64,000 nt of DNA from Fen-999 sp035505955. GTDB taxonomy: Bacteria; Pseudomonadota; Gammaproteobacteria; Burkholderiales; Rhodocyclaceae. The notes below the pieces were generated by a model that saw only the letters and a program-made list of their open reading frames with translations, had not been told where the DNA came from and did no database searches. The position numbers were made by a program, and so were the translations under genes. Where the stretch lies: NCBI GenBank assembly GCA_035505955.1, contig DATJQH010000114.1, positions 23,567 through 87,566 of the forward strand, in the 5' to 3' direction. This document shows positions 42,651 to 51,993 of this stretch, one piece after another (position 1 is the first letter of the stretch; each line of letters starts with the position of its first letter).

Positions 42651-44962
42651 AGGGAAACCGCGCGGCCGTCCTCGTCTGGTGTTTCGGCCTCGCGGCGTGC
42701 CTGCTGATCATCTGGCGCAGCCATTTCACGGCCGACATGTCGGCGTTCCTGCCGCAGCGGCCGTCGCCGAGCCAGCAACTTCTCGTGGAGCAGCTTCGGG
42801 AAGGGAACCTCTCGCGACTGGTCGTGATCGGCATCGAGGGCTCCGATCCCGCCGGGCGTGCGGTGCTGTCGAAGGCACTCGCGGCGCAGCTCGTCGCCAG
42901 CGGCCTGTTCTCAACGGTCCAGAATGGCGACGCCACGGCGCTCGCCAAGGAGCGCGAGATCCTGTTCGCGAACCGCTATCTGTTGAGCCCGATGGTCGAC
43001 GCCGAGCGATTCTCGGTGGCCGGACTTCATGGCGCCGTCGCCGAGAGCGTCGACCTCCTGGCGTCACCCGCGGGGCTGGTGGTGAAGGGTCTGCTGACGC
43101 ACGATCCCACTGGCGAAATGATGACGCTGCTGGGCGCGCTGGACCCTGGCGACGGTCCGGCGAGCAGCCACGGCGTCTGGGCCTCGCGCGACGGCCGGCG
43201 TGCCCTGCTGATGGCGCAGACGAACGCTGCCGGTTCCGACACCGACGGCCAGCAGCGGGCGCTCGATCGCATCCATGCGGAATTCGCCGCGCTAGCCGCA
43301 GATCATGCGGATGCCAGGCTGCTCGTTGCGGGCGCACCGGCTTTCGCCGTGGCATCGCGCGCCGCAATCAAAGGCGAGGTCGAGCGGCTCGCCATCATCA
43401 GCGCAGTGGGCATCATTGCCGTGCTCCTGCTCGTCTACCGGTCCGCGACTGCCATCGCGCTCGGGCTGCTGCCGGTGCTGTCGGGCGCACTTGCGGGCGT
43501 CGCCGCCGTCAGCCTCGGCTTCGGCAGCGTACATGGCCTGACCATCGGCTTCGGCACCACGCTGATCGGCGAGGCAGTCGACTACAGCATCTACTACTTC
43601 GTGCAGTCGCGCGAGGGGTTGGATGCGGACTGGCGGCGCGAGTTCTGGCCGACCGTGCGCCTCGGCGTGCTGACGTCACTGTGCGGCTTCGCGTCGTTGC
43701 TGTTTTCCGGATTTCCCGGACTGGCGCAACTCGGGTTGTATTCCATGTCCGGATTGATCGCTGCGGCGGCGGTCACGCGCTTCGTCCTGCCGCAACTCAA
43801 GCCGCCGGGCTTTCGCATTCGCGATACCGCGGCTATCGGCCGAGCCTGCGCGCCTTTCCTGGGCAGCCTCGCGCGCATACGCTGGCCCGTGCTGGCGCTG
43901 GGCGTCGGTACCATGGCGGTGATCGGGGCGAACCACGCGCGCCTGTGGAACGCAAGCCTTACCGACCTCAGCCCGGTGCCTGCCGGCCTCGTGCAAATCG
44001 ACCAGTCTTTGCGCAGCGAACTCGGTACGCACGACCGTGGCTACCTGGTTGTCATCAGCGCGCCCGAACGCGACGCGGCGCTGGCAGCCGCGCAGCACCT
44101 CTCGGCGCACTTGCAAGGTCTCGTCGACCAAGGCGTGCTGGGCGGCTTCGACACGCCGACGAGATTCCTTCCTGATGCAGCCTCGCAGCGGGCGCGCCAG
44201 GAGGCGCTGCCGGATCGCGCGGAACTGGCCGCACGCCTGCGCCAGGCTTTGATCGGCCTGCCGTTGCGGGTGGACAAGCTGACGCCGTTTCTCGACGACG
44301 TCGAGAAGGCGAGGACGATGCCGCTCCTGACGAGCGAGTCGCTCAAGGGCTCGAGCCTGGGCCTGGCCGTGGATGCCATGGTCCTGCATCGCGCGACCGG
44401 ATGGTCGGTACTGCTGCCCGTGCGTCCGGTCGGCGATGCCGACCTCGATACACAAGCGGTGCGGCAGGCGCTTGCGGGCGAGCGCGACGCGGCCTTCCTT
44501 GATCTCGGGGCGGAGACGCACCAGCTCTATGCGCAGTACCTCGACGAAGCCATCGGCCTGTCGCTGGCCGGCTTCGCGGCCATCGCACTGCTCCTGGGTG
44601 CAGCGTTGCGCTCGTGGGAGCGGTTTGTGCGCGTGCTGGCACCGCTCGTGCTCGCGGTGCTCCTCGTCATGGCCGCGCTGACGCTGGCCGGCGAACATCT
44701 GACGCTCCTGCATCTGGTGGGCCTGCTGCTCACGGTCGCCGTCGGTTCCAATTACGCGCTGTTCTTCGATCAGGGCGACGCCATCGGCCAGCCCCGCACG
44801 CTGGCGTCGCTGATCGTCGCGAATTCCACGACCGTGATCGGCTTCGGCGCGCTGGCCACATCGAGCGTGCCGGTGCTGCAGGCGATCGGGATCACCGTCG
44901 GCCCGGGCGCCGTGCTCGCGCTGCTGTTGTCGGCGACGTTGGCGGGGAGGCGCCCTGCATGA
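42647..44962 (+). CDS. MMPL/RND-type exporter of the aryl-polyene locus
   Basis: Inner-membrane exporter of 771 residues in two similar halves. Each half has a periplasmic domain and a block of transmembrane helices (LAIISAVGIIAVLLLVYRSATAIALGLLPV with GFGTTLIGEAVDYSIYYFVQ; later IGLSLAGFAAIALLLGAALRSW with LTVAVGSNYALFFDQG). These are hallmarks of MMPL exporters conserved in aryl-polyene and xanthomonadin clusters. With the LolA-like protein it would move the polyene lipid out of the inner membrane. Confidence 0.92.
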   Translation: MKGNRAAVLVWCFGLAACLLIIWRSHFTADMSAFLPQRPSPSQQLLVEQLREGNLSRLVVIGIEGSDPAGRAVLSKALAAQLVASGLFSTVQNGDATALAKEREILFANRYLLSPMVDAERFSVAGLHGAVAESVDLLASPAGLVVKGLLTHDPTGEMMTLLGALDPGDGPASSHGVWASRDGRRALLMAQTNAAGSDTDGQQRALDRIHAEFAALAADHADARLLVAGAPAFAVASRAAIKGEVERLAIISAVGIIAVLLLVYRSATAIALGLLPVLSGALAGVAAVSLGFGSVHGLTIGFGTTLIGEAVDYSIYYFVQSREGLDADWRREFWPTVRLGVLTSLCGFASLLFSGFPGLAQLGLYSMSGLIAAAAVTRFVLPQLKPPGFRIRDTAAIGRACAPFLGSLARIRWPVLALGVGTMAVIGANHARLWNASLTDLSPVPAGLVQIDQSLRSELGTHDRGYLVVISAPERDAALAAAQHLSAHLQGLVDQGVLGGFDTPTRFLPDAASQRARQEALPDRAELAARLRQALIGLPLRVDKLTPFLDDVEKARTMPLLTSESLKGSSLGLAVDAMVLHRATGWSVLLPVRPVGDADLDTQAVRQALAGERDAAFLDLGAETHQLYAQYLDEAIGLSLAGFAAIALLLGAALRSWERFVRVLAPLVLAVLLVMAALTLAGEHLTLLHLVGLLLTVAVGSNYALFFDQGDAIGQPRTLASLIVANSTTVIGFGALATSSVPVLQAIGITVGPGAVLALLLSATLAGRRPA

Positions 44963-45798
44963 AGCGGCGCGAAGGGCCGACCGCCCTCATCAAGGCAAGC
45001 TACGTAGTGCATGCCGCCGCGGTCGGCGCCGTAGTGGTTGCCCCGCACCTGTGGCCGCAGGCGCTGGCCGCCGTCGCAGCCAACCACGGTGCCCTGACGG
45101 CAGCTGGCCTTTGGCCCCGCTCCAAACTCCTGGGGCCGAATGTGACCCGCCTGCCTGCGCAGGCGGTTACGCGGCGCGAGGTTGCCCTGACGCTGGATGA
45201 TGGACCCAACCCCGACGTTACGCCCCAGGTGCTCGATATGCTCGACGGCGCCGGCGTCCGCGCCACCTTCTTCTGCATCGGCGAGGAAGTCGAGCGCAGG
45301 CCGGCTCTGGCCCGGGAAATCGTGGCGCGCGGCCATGAAATAGAGAACCACAGCCAGCATCACCTGACGCGGTTCTCGCTGCTCGGCCCGTGGCGCATGC
45401 GGCGCGAGATCGCCATCGCGCAGGAGCGCATCGCCGGCGTGATCGGCCGCGCGCCGCGCTTCTTCCGGCCCACGGCGGGCCTGCGCAATCCGTTCCTGCA
45501 ACCGATCCTGGCCGATCTTGGCCTGGCCCTCGTCAGCTGGACCCGGCGGCCATTCGACACGCGTTGCGGCGATGTAGACGCCGTGCTGACCAGGTTGACG
45601 CGCGGGCTCGCGGCCGGCGACATCATGCTCATGCACGACGGCAACCCGGCGCCGACGCCGGCCGGCCGACCCGTGATCCTGGAAGTGCTGCCGCTCCTTC
45701 TATCGGCAATCCGGCAAGCCGGGCTAAACTCCGTGACCCTCGCCACCGCCTTCGATGGAACAGACAATGACGGACAGATTTCTCGCCCGCCTGCTTGA
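44959..45798 (+). CDS. NodB-type polysaccharide deacetylase family protein
   Basis: Protein of 279 residues with an N-terminal hydrophobic stretch (SYVVHAAAVGAVVVAPHLWP) followed by a NodB domain. The metal- and catalytic residues are complete: Asp80-Asp81 in ALTLDDGPNPDVTP and the HxxxH in IENHSQHHLTRFS (His131, His135). It likely removes an N- or O-acyl group from a sugar or glycolipid at the membrane. Its presence inside the operon suggests that the polyene acceptor is a modified sugar lipid (inference). Confidence 0.88.
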   Translation: MKRREGPTALIKASYVVHAAAVGAVVVAPHLWPQALAAVAANHGALTAAGLWPRSKLLGPNVTRLPAQAVTRREVALTLDDGPNPDVTPQVLDMLDGAGVRATFFCIGEEVERRPALAREIVARGHEIENHSQHHLTRFSLLGPWRMRREIAIAQERIAGVIGRAPRFFRPTAGLRNPFLQPILADLGLALVSWTRRPFDTRCGDVDAVLTRLTRGLAAGDIMLMHDGNPAPTPAGRPVILEVLPLLLSAIRQAGLNSVTLATAFDGTDNDGQISRPPA

Positions 45799-46489
45799 CG
45801 AAGCCAGCCGGCCCTACCGGCCCGGCGGCCACTTTGCCTACCATTTCGCGCGCGGCAAACTCCGCAGTGACTGCATCTTCCGCGAAATGCTGCGGCGGGG
45901 CGTGTTTCCCGAATCGGGCCGCTTTCTCGACCTCGGCTGTGGCCAGGCCGTATTTGCTTCGTGGCTTCTCGCCGGCCGTACGCTTTACGATCGCGGTGAC
46001 TGGCCGGCCGACTGGCCGCAGCCGCCAAAGGTCACCGAATTGCGCGGCTTCGAGCTTATGCCGAGGGATGTTGAGCGCGGTCGCACTGCGCTGGCGGATT
46101 GCGAACCGCGGGTCGTCATCCGTCAGGGCGACATCTGTGCGACCGAATTCGGGCAGACAGATGTCGTTACCATCCTCGATGTGCTGCACTACATCGACCT
46201 CGCGCATCAGGAGGACATCCTGCGCCGCGTGCGCGCCGCGCTCGGCCCTGGCGGCATGCTGCTCACGCGCGTGGGCGACGCTGGCGCGGGGCTTTACTTC
46301 CACGTTTGCGACTGGGTGGACCGGGCCGTGACCTTCGTGCGCGGTCACCGACTGCCGACCCTGTACTACCGCCGCCTCGATGAGTGGGTGGCGCTGTTGC
46401 GCGACATCGGCTTCGACGTCGAGACGATACCGATGAGCGAAGGCAAGCCGTTCGCCAATGTGATGATCGTGGCGAAGGTGCCGGCGTAG
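45767..46489 (+). CDS. Class I SAM-dependent methyltransferase
   Basis: Protein of about 240 residues with a Rossmann SAM motif FLDLGCGQAVFASWLLAG and the following acidic and hydrophobic strands (VVTILDVLHYIDLAHQEDILRRVRAALGPGGMLLTRV). It overlaps the deacetylase end by 32 nt; an ATG 12 nt upstream is an alternative start. It could O-methylate the aryl head group or another intermediate; methylated aryl heads occur in aryl polyenes and xanthomonadins. Confidence 0.82.
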   Translation: MTDRFLARLLDEASRPYRPGGHFAYHFARGKLRSDCIFREMLRRGVFPESGRFLDLGCGQAVFASWLLAGRTLYDRGDWPADWPQPPKVTELRGFELMPRDVERGRTALADCEPRVVIRQGDICATEFGQTDVVTILDVLHYIDLAHQEDILRRVRAALGPGGMLLTRVGDAGAGLYFHVCDWVDRAVTFVRGHRLPTLYYRRLDEWVALLRDIGFDVETIPMSEGKPFANVMIVAKVPA

Positions 46490-46532
46490 GGCCGGCCTGA
46501 TAGACTGCGCCATCCCGGTCTGCCGCCCCATC

Positions 46533-47726
46533 GTGACGCCCCTGCTGATTTCCCAATTCACTGCCACCACCTGCCTCGGCCGCGGGCTGGCACCGACGCG
46601 TGCCGCGCTTCGGGACGTCGCGAGCGGGCTGCGCCGCTGCGCCTTCGAGACCGTTGCGCTGGACACCTGGATCGGTGAAGTGGCGGGCGTCGACGACGTT
46701 CGGCTCCCCGCGCCACTCGCGCGCCACGATTGCCGCAACAACCGCCTGGCGCAACTGGGCCTCGAGACGGACGGGTTCGCGGAAGCGGTGCGCGCGGCGA
46801 TTGGACGCTACGGCCGCAGCCGGGTTGGTGTCATCCTGGGCACGAGCACCGCCGGCATTCTGCAGACCGAGCTGGCCTACCGGCGGCGCGACCCCGCCAG
46901 CGGTGCGCTACCCGACGATTTCATCTACGAGACCACGCATTGCAGCTACTCCGTCGCGGGTTTTGCGCGGGAGTACTTCGGCCTCGATGGTCCCGCGGTC
47001 GTGGTGTCCACGGCCTGCTCGTCGTCGGCCAAGGTGTTCGCGGCCGCGGAGCGCATGATGCGTTGCGGCCTTGTCGACGCGGCGCTCGTCGGCGGCGTGG
47101 ATTCGCTGTGCCTGACCACGCTCTATGGCTTCAGCTCGCTGGAACTGACATCCCGCGAGCCGTGCCGGCCGTATGACGAGGGACGCAGCGGCATCTCGGT
47201 CGGCGAAGGCGCCGCCTTTGCGCTGCTTGAGCCGGTGCCGGATTCGCTGGATGCGGATGCCGTGCTGTTGCTGGGCGCCGGCGAATCGAGCGACGCCTAC
47301 CACATGTCGGCACCGCATCCCGAGGGCCTCGGCGCGCGCCTGGCGATGGAACGCGCGCTGGCCGACGCCGGCATGGCTGCGGGCGACATCGACTACATCA
47401 ACCTGCACGGCACCGCGACACCCGCCAACGATGCCGCCGAGGGCAAGGCCGTGGCCGCGTTGTTCGGCGCCGCCGTTCCCTGCAGTTCGACCAAGGGCGC
47501 GACGGGGCACACGCTGGGTGCCGCGGGGGCTGTCGAGGTGGTGGTCGGAGCGCTTGCGCTGCGCCACGGCTTCATGCCCGGCAGCGCCAATACGCGATCT
47601 GTCGACGCCGCGATCCCGATTGATTACCTGCTCGCCACGCGCGAGCGCGCCGTGACGCGCGTGCTCTCGAATTCCTTCGGCTTTGGCGGCAGCAACTGCA
47701 GCCTCGTGCTGGGGCGGGCAACATGA
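46533..47726 (+). CDS. Beta-ketoacyl-ACP synthase (KS) 2, elongating KS
   Basis: Condensing enzyme of 397 residues starting at GTG. Cys162 (VVSTACSSSAKVFA), His292 (NLHGTATPAND) and His326 (TKGATGHTLGAAG) are all present. It is followed by overlap (ATGA) with a short, Cys-less KS-like gene. This matches the KS:chain-length-factor pair that extends aryl polyenes (ApeO:ApeC in the characterised system). Confidence 0.93.
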   Translation: MTPLLISQFTATTCLGRGLAPTRAALRDVASGLRRCAFETVALDTWIGEVAGVDDVRLPAPLARHDCRNNRLAQLGLETDGFAEAVRAAIGRYGRSRVGVILGTSTAGILQTELAYRRRDPASGALPDDFIYETTHCSYSVAGFAREYFGLDGPAVVVSTACSSSAKVFAAAERMMRCGLVDAALVGGVDSLCLTTLYGFSSLELTSREPCRPYDEGRSGISVGEGAAFALLEPVPDSLDADAVLLLGAGESSDAYHMSAPHPEGLGARLAMERALADAGMAAGDIDYINLHGTATPANDAAEGKAVAALFGAAVPCSSTKGATGHTLGAAGAVEVVVGALALRHGFMPGSANTRSVDAAIPIDYLLATRERAVTRVLSNSFGFGGSNCSLVLGRAT

Positions 47727-48517
47727 GCCTGACAGCGTGGATCGACGGCGTTGGCGCGGTTGCGCCAGGCATCACGAACTGGGCTGCCGCCGTCGACATC
47801 CTTGGCGGGCGCGCGCCCTACCACCGCGAAGCCACGGTGCTGGCCGCGCCGTCCGTACTGCCGGCCGCCGAGCGGCGGCGCGCCAGCCGGCTCGTGAAGA
47901 CGGCACTCGGCGTCGGGCTCGAGGCGAGTACCGCGGCAGGCGCCGATCCGGCAACCCTGGCGACGGTATTCACCTCGTCGTCCGGCGACGGCCACAACTG
48001 CCACGCGCTGTGCGAGACGCTGGCTTCCGACGACCGGCAGTTGTCGCCGACCCGCTTCCACAACTCGGTTCACAATGCCGCCGCGGGCTACTGGGGCATC
48101 GCCACCGGCGCCATGGCGCCAAGCCAGGTGTTGTGCGCCTTCGACGCCAGCTTCGCCGCCGGGCTGCTGGAGGCGATAACGCAGGTGACCTGCGCCGCCA
48201 CACCGATCCTGCTGGTGTCGTACGACGCCGAATATCCGGAGCCCATTCATGCCAAGCGGCCGGTGCCCGATGCCGCGGGCGTGGCGTTGCTCCTCGCGCC
48301 GGAACGCAGCGCCCGCTCGCTGGCGCAACTGAAAGTCAGCCTTGGTGGTACGCCGATAACGACAGCGCAAGATGCCGAGCTGGAGGCGTTGCGCACCGCA
48401 ATCCCCGCGCTGCGCGCCTTGCCGCTGCTCTCGGCGCTGGCGCAAAGGCGCGCCGGCGCCATCAGTCTCGAATACCTCGCGCCGCTGCAGCTCGTGGTCG
48501 ACCTCACGCCGTGCTAG
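47723..48517 (+). CDS. KS-like chain-length-factor protein (ApeC-type, no active-site Cys)
   Basis: Protein of 264 residues, much shorter than a full KS, with KS N-domain features (FTSSSGDGHNCHALCETLA, FHNSVHNAAAGYWGIATGA). At the place of the nucleophilic Cys (ACSSS in KS2) the sequence reads CAFDASFAAGLLEA, with no cysteine at the expected position, and the downstream HGT and GH motifs are absent. It should therefore be a partner subunit rather than an active synthase. Confidence 0.82.
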   Translation: MSLTAWIDGVGAVAPGITNWAAAVDILGGRAPYHREATVLAAPSVLPAAERRRASRLVKTALGVGLEASTAAGADPATLATVFTSSSGDGHNCHALCETLASDDRQLSPTRFHNSVHNAAAGYWGIATGAMAPSQVLCAFDASFAAGLLEAITQVTCAATPILLVSYDAEYPEPIHAKRPVPDAAGVALLLAPERSARSLAQLKVSLGGTPITTAQDAELEALRTAIPALRALPLLSALAQRRAGAISLEYLAPLQLVVDLTPC

Positions 48518-48948
48518 ACCGCGCCTGGATCGCCGCCCACATTCCGCATCAGGGCACGATGTGTCTGCTCGACTCGGTGCGCGAGTGGACGCCTGAGCGC
48601 ATCCGCTGCGCGTCGGCCACGCACAGAAGCCCCGATAATCCGTTGCGCGACGGCGGGCGCCTGGGCGCGGCCTGCGGCATCGAATATGCGGCGCAGGCGA
48701 TGGCCGTGCACGGCGCCTTGCTGGCCGCGAGCGACGTCGAACCGCGGCAGGGGTTCCTGGCGAGCGTGCGCGGCGTCGACCTGCGTGTCGGGCGTCTCGA
48801 CGACATCGCCGATGATCTCGACGTCGAAGCAGAACGATTGTCCGGCGACGAAAACAACATCCTCTATCGTTTCGCCGTGAGCGCCGGCGAGCGCCTGCTG
48901 CTGGCGGGCCGCGCCGCCGTGATCCTGAACGCGGAGAAGCTCAGATGA
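48511..48948 (+). CDS. Hot-dog dehydratase (ApeP-type)
   Basis: Protein of 145 residues starting at a GTG that overlaps the preceding stop. Hot-dog fold with IAAHIPHQGTMCLLDSVREW (catalytic His13 region) and ACGIEYAAQAMAVHGAL. It is the second dehydratase of the locus; aryl-polyene systems use two different dehydratases. It overlaps the ketoreductase gene by 4 nt. Confidence 0.85.
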   Translation: MLDRAWIAAHIPHQGTMCLLDSVREWTPERIRCASATHRSPDNPLRDGGRLGAACGIEYAAQAMAVHGALLAASDVEPRQGFLASVRGVDLRVGRLDDIADDLDVEAERLSGDENNILYRFAVSAGERLLLAGRAAVILNAEKLR

Positions 48949-49661
48949 AGCGTGCACTGGTCACCGGGGGTAGCGGCGGCATCGGCGCCGCCATCTGTCG
49001 CAAGCTTGCGGCAATGGGATTCGACGTGCTGGTGCACGCCAACAGCAACCTGCACCGCGCCGAAGAAGTGGCGGCGGCGATCCGCGCCGAGGGCCACCAC
49101 GCCCGCGCCGTCGCCTTCGACGTCACGGATGCGGCGGCGGCAGCGGCCCTGGCGAAGGAACTCGAGGCCGGGCCGATCCAGGTACTGGTCAACAACGCCG
49201 GGATTCATGCCGATGCCGTGTTTCCGGGCATGTCCCGCGACAAGTGGGCGAGCGTGCTCGACGTTTCGCTGAACGGATTCTTCAACGTGACGCAGCCGCT
49301 CACCATGCCGATGATCCGCACGCGCTGGGGCCGCATCGTCAATATCACGTCGGTCGCGGGGCTCACCGGCAATCGCGGCCAGGTCAACTACGCTGCGGCC
49401 AAGGGCGCGCTGCATGCGGCGACCAAGTCACTGGCGCTCGAGCTTGCGACGCGCGGCATCACCGTCAATGCCGTCGCGCCCGGCATTATCGACACCGGCA
49501 TGATCGCAGGCGTGTTCGATGCGGAGACCATCAAGAAGCTCGTGCCGATGCAGCGCGCCGGCAAGCCCGAGGAAGTGGCCGAACTGGTCGGCTTCCTGGT
49601 TTCCGACGCGGCGGCCTACATTTCGGGCCAGGTGATTTCGATCAACGGCGCGATGGTCTAG
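48945..49661 (+). CDS. FabG-like 3-ketoacyl-ACP reductase
   Basis: Short-chain dehydrogenase of 238 residues. NAD(P)-binding GGSGGIG at residues 8-14, NNAG at 83-86, and the catalytic Ser136, Tyr149, Lys153 are all present. It would reduce each beta-keto group before dehydration. It is the last gene of the plus-strand operon, and its stop is 6 nt from the stop of the convergent PHA-depolymerase-like gene. Confidence 0.92.
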   Translation: MKRALVTGGSGGIGAAICRKLAAMGFDVLVHANSNLHRAEEVAAAIRAEGHHARAVAFDVTDAAAAAALAKELEAGPIQVLVNNAGIHADAVFPGMSRDKWASVLDVSLNGFFNVTQPLTMPMIRTRWGRIVNITSVAGLTGNRGQVNYAAAKGALHAATKSLALELATRGITVNAVAPGIIDTGMIAGVFDAETIKKLVPMQRAGKPEEVAELVGFLVSDAAAYISGQVISINGAMV

Positions 49662-49667
49662 CCACCG

Positions 49668-50771
49668 CTATCGGGCGGCACCGGCTAGCCGGTCGACCAT
49701 GGCGCGGATCGCCTGGATCTGCACGCCCTGCCTGTCCGCATAGTGAGCGCCCGTGTAGCCCCACCAGTCCCAGCAGCCATTGGGGTTGGTGAAGAGGGTC
49801 GAGACCGCCTGCGGAAACAGGATGACCAGGTGGTTGGTGTCGGCCCAGGCATCGTAGCCGGCGTGTTCGACGAACGTCGTGCCGTAGGCGCCGCCCCAGG
49901 CCAGCGCCGAGTAGCTCTGGCCCTGGCGGCAGCCATGAAGCGCGACATGCAGACGACATGCCTCGCCGCGGCTGCAGGTGTCCGGAACGTAGATCCAGCC
50001 GGTCGAGTCGAGTCCCGACGTCCAGTTGAACGGACCGCCGCCTACATACGGGCGTTGGTTGAAACGGATGAAGCGCCCCTGTCTCGCGCCGCTGCGCGCC
50101 GGCTGGAGCGGACCATAGATCCATGCCAGCAGCTTGCCGGCGGCATCGAAATGGCAACTGTTGACGTAGGGCTCGCCGGTGACATCGCAGCTGCCGCCGA
50201 ATGTCGCCGTCGGCATGCCGTGCCCGGCATCCGCCAGCGTGACGAGCGACATGTTCTGCGCGGGCATGCCCATCGCGGCCAGGTAGTCGCGCAGCTGTGC
50301 GACCACGGCGGCAGGCACCGTGCGGTCCTTGCCGCCTGCGATCATGAGCGTGCGCTGGCCGGCGATGTGGTGCGGATCGTCGATCCAGCCGGCGTGCGCG
50401 AACCGGCGCGTGGCGGCTGCGAGTTCCGCCACGTCGGTGCTGCCGGCGCCGATGTCGCACATGCTGTGCGACGGGTCGAGCGTGCATGAGCAACGTGTGG
50501 TCGCGATGAGCACGTTGTCCTGCGCGCAGTAGTAGGGCCCGGCCGCGACGATGCCGGAGCCTTTGACGATCGCGGCGTGGGCGATCTGGAATTGCACCGC
50601 CATGAAACCGCCCGAGGACAATCCGGAGACCGATGTCTCGCGCACATCGATGTTGAAGCGCGGTAGCGGCTGGGCCTCGTCGGCCCCGGCGACGCCGAGC
50701 CAGCTGAAGGCGAGCAGCGCAAGGCAGGTGCTCGACAGGCGGCGCGGCGACAAGGTGCGATCCGTGCGCAC
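49668..50771 (-). CDS. Secreted polyhydroxyalkanoate-depolymerase-like esterase
   Basis: Alpha/beta-hydrolase of 367 residues with an N-terminal signal (LSSTCLALLAFSWLGVAGADEAQ). The lipase box SGLSSGGFMAVQFQIAHA lies near the N-terminus, as in R. rubrum-type periplasmic PHB depolymerases; LMIAGGKDRTVP and the His region ADAGHGMPT follow. The C-terminal part has VALHGCRQGQS and CWDWWGYTG. It starts at GTG, 10 nt after the KS3 stop. It may be the last gene of the pigment operon or an unrelated passenger. Confidence 0.85.
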   Translation of the reverse strand: MRTDRTLSPRRLSSTCLALLAFSWLGVAGADEAQPLPRFNIDVRETSVSGLSSGGFMAVQFQIAHAAIVKGSGIVAAGPYYCAQDNVLIATTRCSCTLDPSHSMCDIGAGSTDVAELAAATRRFAHAGWIDDPHHIAGQRTLMIAGGKDRTVPAAVVAQLRDYLAAMGMPAQNMSLVTLADAGHGMPTATFGGSCDVTGEPYVNSCHFDAAGKLLAWIYGPLQPARSGARQGRFIRFNQRPYVGGGPFNWTSGLDSTGWIYVPDTCSRGEACRLHVALHGCRQGQSYSALAWGGAYGTTFVEHAGYDAWADTNHLVILFPQAVSTLFTNPNGCWDWWGYTGAHYADRQGVQIQAIRAMVDRLAGAAR

Positions 50772-50781
50772 GGCCGGAAAG

Positions 50782-51993
50782 TCAGTCCCGGCTGAACGCC
50801 AATACGGCGTTCGTGCCGCCGAAGGCGAATGAGCTGCTGATGGCGGCCGTCAACGCCGGCGCCTCTTCGCCCGTGGCGCGGACCAGATTGAGCCGGCACG
50901 CCGGATCCTGGTCGTCGCAAAACGCGTTCGGCGGCAGCTGGCGGTGGTAGAGCGCCAGCACGGTGATGGCCGCTTCGAGGCCGCCCGTGGCGCCGAGCAG
51001 ATGCCCGTGCATCGACTTCGTCGAGCTGACGCGCAGGCGGTCGATGTCGCGGCCCCACACGGCGTTGAGCGCCTCGCTCTCGACGACGTCGCCGACCTGG
51101 GTCGCGGTCCCGTGCGCGTTGCAGTAGCCGACTTCGCCGGGCGACAAGCGGGCTTGCGCGAGGGCCGTCTCGAGGGCGCGCCGCTGGCCGGTGACGTCGG
51201 GCTTGGTCAGGTGGGTGGCGTCGGTGGAGAGCCCGTAGCCGGCGAGCCGCGCATAGGCGCGCGCGCCGCGCGTGCGCGCCCTTGCGGTCGATTCGAGCAC
51301 GAGGAAGGCGGCACCCTCGCCAAGCGCGAAGCCGGTACGGCCCCGCGCGAACGGCCGGCAGGAACTGGCCGCCCGGCCCGGCTCGAACGAGGACAGGGTC
51401 TGCATCGCCTGCCAGGCCTTGATGACGCCGGGTACGACCAGCGCCTCGCTGCCGCCGGCAATGGCAAGGTCGACCTCGCCAGCGCGAATTGCCTTCGCCG
51501 CCTCGCCGATGGCCACGGCCGAAGACGAGCAGGCAATCGAGTAGGTGAGCGCCGGCCCCGTGATCTTGAGGCGCATCGCCACGTGCGCAGCGGGCGCGTT
51601 GGGCATGAAGGCCGGGATCGTCAGCGGTGGCACGCGGCCGGACGACAACCCGGAGACGTAAGCGGCCTCCAGCGAACCGCCGCCGCCCATGCCGCAGCCG
51701 ACATAGATGCCGATGCGCTCAGGCGCGCAGGCGTCCCGGGCGACCGCGTCCTCGAGCGCCCGCGTGGCAGCGGCAACGGCGAGCTGGCTGACGCGGTCGA
51801 CGCCGGGAAGTTGCAGGGGGGTAAACCAGCGCGACGCGTCAAAGGCTGCGGTGGCGACTGCTGCCGGCTTGGCGCGGCGCGGGTCAGGCGCGGCGTCGTG
51901 GATGGCGGATTCGCCGCGCATCAGCCTCGCGAACATCGCCTCCGGGTCGTCACCGTGCGGCGAAACGACGCCGATGCCGGTAACGGCAACCAC
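50782..51993 (-). CDS. Beta-ketoacyl-ACP synthase (KS) 3
   Basis: FabF-type synthase of 403 residues starting at GTG that shares one base with the ACP3 stop. Cys155 (LTYSIACSSSAVAIG), the HGTATQVGD His and the KSMHGHLLGATGG His are intact. It is paired with ACP3 and could perform the first condensation onto the aryl starter (inference). Its sequence style is close to KS1. Confidence 0.93.
   Translation of the reverse strand: MVAVTGIGVVSPHGDDPEAMFARLMRGESAIHDAAPDPRRAKPAAVATAAFDASRWFTPLQLPGVDRVSQLAVAAATRALEDAVARDACAPERIGIYVGCGMGGGGSLEAAYVSGLSSGRVPPLTIPAFMPNAPAAHVAMRLKITGPALTYSIACSSSAVAIGEAAKAIRAGEVDLAIAGGSEALVVPGVIKAWQAMQTLSSFEPGRAASSCRPFARGRTGFALGEGAAFLVLESTARARTRGARAYARLAGYGLSTDATHLTKPDVTGQRRALETALAQARLSPGEVGYCNAHGTATQVGDVVESEALNAVWGRDIDRLRVSSTKSMHGHLLGATGGLEAAITVLALYHRQLPPNAFCDDQDPACRLNLVRATGEEAPALTAAISSSFAFGGTNAVLAFSRD

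Noticed and set aside
46501..46510. TAGACTGCGC, identical to 10 bases of the TetR palindrome, before KS2
   Set aside because: The second half-site is absent (CATCCC instead of AGTCTA). A 10-mer match within one window is within chance in GC-rich DNA, and nothing else suggests a repressor site there.
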